Below are positions 14,528 to 16,241 of a stretch of 16,241 nt of DNA, piece by piece. How positions within the stretch are numbered: the first letter of the stretch is position 1; each line of letters begins with the position of its first letter. The DNA lies in the NCBI GenBank assembly GCA_026986655.1, contig JALSOD010000055.1, forward strand, positions 1-16,241, given 5' to 3'. Under the pieces are notes generated by a model. That model ran no database searches. It was not told the origin of the DNA and saw only the letters and a program-made list of their open reading frames with translations. This DNA is from Caldifarciminota bacterium. Lineage in GTDB: Bacteria; Hydrothermota; Hydrothermia; B15-G9; WFZT01. Both the position numbers and the translations under genes were made by a program.

Positions 14528-15535
14528 TCAAGCCAGCCGTTCAAGTGCCCATTTAATGTGAGGAATCCATAAATCAATTCCACTCTTAAGTAATTTTTCA
14601 AGTATCGGTTTTAAATCTCTTTTGCCAGAGTTACCTGCAGCAATTATTACGTTCCTTATGAATCCCTCGTATCTGGAACGTCTCACCGGAGTCCCCTGAA
14701 ACTTTTTCTCAAACTCATCACGTGTAAGAGTCAGAAGTTCTCTCAATGGTGGTGCCAGTAAGCCTTCCCTCGGCTGGAAATCCTCTATATTGGATGGCTT
14801 TATTTTTTGATTGTAAGGGCATACTTCCTGGCAGATATCGCACCCGAACACCCAATTTCCCATTTTCTCTCTTAAATCCTCAGAAATTATCCCCCGATAT
14901 TCAACGGTCAGGTATCCGATGCACCTGGTTGCATCGATAATCCTGGGTTCCACTATTGCATTCGTAGGACACGCGTCAATACACCTTGTGCAGCTGTAAC
15001 ACAGGTCCGGTTCAAATTTTTCCTCATCAGGTTCCAATTTTTCCTTAAGGATTACCTCTGCAAGGAATAGATAAGAGCCCAATTTTCTGTTTATAAGCAT
15101 AGCATTTTTCCCTATCCACCCGAATCCTGCTCTGTACGCAAGCTCACGCTCAAGAATGGGGCCCGTATCAACGTAAATCCTGCCGTTCAGCCCAGTTTCT
15201 CTCAAAATCCTTTTCAATTTCTTCTTCAGGACTTTGTGATAATCTCTACCCCATGCGTATTTTGAAATCAATCCACGCGAGGGATCGTCCCAGAATTTTT
15301 TTAATGAAATTGTGAAATAATTTGCAGCCAATACTATGACGGTCCCATACCCGTCGAAGATCTTTTCAACATTGAGGATAGCATCTAAATGTCTTTCCAT
15401 GTAGTGCATTTCGCCATGAAAATTTTTATCGAGCCATTCTTTAAATGTACCGGCAGTCATATAATTCGCTGGAGAGAGAAAGCTTACGAGATCAAACCCC
15501 TCTTTTTGGGCAAGTGCCTTAAATTTTTCTTTCAT
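14528..15535 (-). CDS. queG: epoxyqueuosine reductase QueG
   Basis: QueG reduces epoxyqueuosine to queuosine in the tRNA wobble position, using cobalamin and two [4Fe-4S] clusters. Numbering from the ATG at 15535 (335 residues), the cobalamin-domain motif YVDTGPILERELAYRAGFGWIGKN contains the catalytic Asp123. The cluster cysteines are C179, C182, C185, C189 (CYSCTRCIDACP) and C205, C232, C235, C239 (CDICQEVCP). A GTPVRRSRYEGFIRN segment and a short HEAT-like end follow. The frame extends to ATG 15568, adding 11 residues. I prefer 15535 because the longer start would overlap the likely rsmI promoter and the family normally begins close to such a KEKFKALAQKEGFD helix. Neither start has a ribosome binding site. 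A TATCAT box lies 8 bases before 15535. Confidence 0.95.
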   Translation of the reverse strand: MKEKFKALAQKEGFDLVSFLSPANYMTAGTFKEWLDKNFHGEMHYMERHLDAILNVEKIFDGYGTVIVLAANYFTISLKKFWDDPSRGLISKYAWGRDYHKVLKKKLKRILRETGLNGRIYVDTGPILERELAYRAGFGWIGKNAMLINRKLGSYLFLAEVILKEKLEPDEEKFEPDLCYSCTRCIDACPTNAIVEPRIIDATRCIGYLTVEYRGIISEDLREKMGNWVFGCDICQEVCPYNQKIKPSNIEDFQPREGLLAPPLRELLTLTRDEFEKKFQGTPVRRSRYEGFIRNVIIAAGNSGKRDLKPILEKLLKSGIDLWIPHIKWALERLA

Positions 15536-15555
15536 AGCCAATAATGATACACCAA

Positions 15556-15585
15556 TTGACATGGTCATCGAAAATACATGAAAAT
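15556..15585 (+). promoter_or_regulatory. candidate promoter for rsmI, possibly leaderless
   Basis: A perfect TTGACA (15556-15561) is followed after 18 bases by GAAAAT (15580-15585, 4 of 6 to TATAAT). Six bases after that box is the ATG at 15592, so transcription would start at or near the start codon. No ribosome binding site precedes the gene, in agreement with this reading. Confidence 0.45.
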
Positions 15586-15588
15586 TGA

Positions 15589-16241
15589 ATGATGTCGGGT
15601 AAACTTTTCGTAGTCGCTACACCCATCGGTAACATCAAGGACATAACATTGAGGGCACTTGAAATTCTAAAAGAAGTGGATCTGATTTTGTGTGAGGATA
15701 CGAGAAGAACCCGTCCTCTGCTCACTCATTATGGAATCTCCAACGAGCTTCAATCGTACAACGAACACAATGAGAGGGACAGAATCCCAAAAATAATCGA
15801 GATGCTTGAGGATGGACATAACATAGCACTTGTTTCTGATGCCGGGACACCTGGAATATCTGATCCTGGATACCGACTTGTGAGAGAGGCCCGCATTCAC
15901 GGGATTGAAGTGGTATCCGTGCCTGGTCCCTCAGCAGTTATTGCAGCTATCTCGATCTCAGGTTTACCTACCGATAAATTTGTATTTGAGGGGTTTCTCC
16001 CACGCAAGAAAAATAAGCGTTTGAAGAGACTTGGATTTTTGAAAAATGAAGATCGAACTATTATAATTTATGAGTCGGTTCACCGAATAGAGCGAACTCT
16101 CCGTGAAATTCTTGAAATAATGGGTGATAGAGAGGTTGCACTGTGTCGGGAGTTAACTAAACTCCATGAAGAGGTGAAGTTTGGACAACTTAGTGATATT
16201 ATTGCTGAAGGGATTAAAGGAAAGGGTGAATTTGTTATAGT
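15589..16241 (+). CDS. rsmI: 16S rRNA (cytidine(1402)-2'-O)-methyltransferase RsmI, 3' end outside window
   Basis: RsmI 2'-O-methylates C1402 in the ribosomal decoding centre, using S-adenosylmethionine. The frame begins with two ATGs (15589 and 15592) and stays open to the last base, giving about 216 residues of a protein usually around 280 long. Family motifs appear in order: LFVVATPIGNIKDIT, LCEDTRRTRPLL, ALVSDAGTPGISDPG, VPGPSAVIAA, FEGFLPRKK, IYESVHRI and CRELTKLHEE. These belong to the tetrapyrrole-methylase-like fold. It diverges from queG with a gap of 53 bases, or 20 with the longer queG start. No ribosome binding site precedes it. Confidence 0.96.
   Translation, partial: MMSGKLFVVATPIGNIKDITLRALEILKEVDLILCEDTRRTRPLLTHYGISNELQSYNEHNERDRIPKIIEMLEDGHNIALVSDAGTPGISDPGYRLVREARIHGIEVVSVPGPSAVIAAISISGLPTDKFVFEGFLPRKKNKRLKRLGFLKNEDRTIIIYESVHRIERTLREILEIMGDREVALCRELTKLHEEVKFGQLSDIIAEGIKGKGEFVI

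Noticed and set aside
15667..15900. Minus-strand open frames opposite rsmI
   Set aside because: The plus strand holds unmistakable RsmI motifs over the whole length.

Overview
The window comes from a bacterium of moderate-to-low GC (by eye, low forties percent). Several features point to bacteria: strong AGGAGG-type ribosome binding sites, sigma-70-like promoters, a lipobox lipoprotein, RsmI, and QueG. Its rotary ATPase is nevertheless the archaeal/vacuolar (A/V) type, in the gene order H-I-K-E-C-F-A-B-D seen in Thermus and methanogens. I cannot name the species. A/V-ATPase, FN3-type lipoproteins and a PurS/PurQ-type purine pathway together fit Thermus-like, clostridial or poorly cultured candidate lineages.

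Layout. Positions 1-2037 (+ strand): the 3' part of an ABC-2 type permease, a membrane-anchored helical-repeat protein with a pseudopilin-like tail, and a Nudix hydrolase, each overlapping the next. Positions 2048-3691 (- strand): purC-purS-purQ, overlapping and convergent with the Nudix gene. Positions 3788-12269 (- strand): a complete nine-gene A/V-ATPase operon behind a good promoter at 12311-12340. Positions 12341-12901: about 560 bases without a credible gene, closed by a 16-bp GC-rich hairpin. Positions 12942-13721 (- strand): a secreted lipoprotein with its own promoter. Positions 13780-14071: no gene seen. Positions 14072-15568 (- strand): queG followed by an FmdB-type zinc-ribbon gene. 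Positions 15589 to the end (+ strand): rsmI, divergent from queG and cut by the window edge.

How the genes work together. The ATPase genes encode all parts of one machine. A and B form the head, D and F the central stalk, C the socket on the rotor ring, K the ring, I the stator membrane subunit, and E and H the peripheral stalks. The K ring carries the complete Na+-ligand set known from Enterococcus NtpK, with one carboxylate per four-helix subunit. The enzyme is therefore probably a sodium-coupled ATPase. The pur genes carry out successive or linked steps of purine synthesis. QueG and RsmI both modify translation RNAs but share only a divergent intergenic region.

Nothing in the window amounts to a wholly new system. 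The points most worth a second look are the Na+ signature of the rotor, the fused pseudopilin-like tail, apparent leaderless starts at purC and rsmI, and the GC hairpin beside the gene-free stretch.
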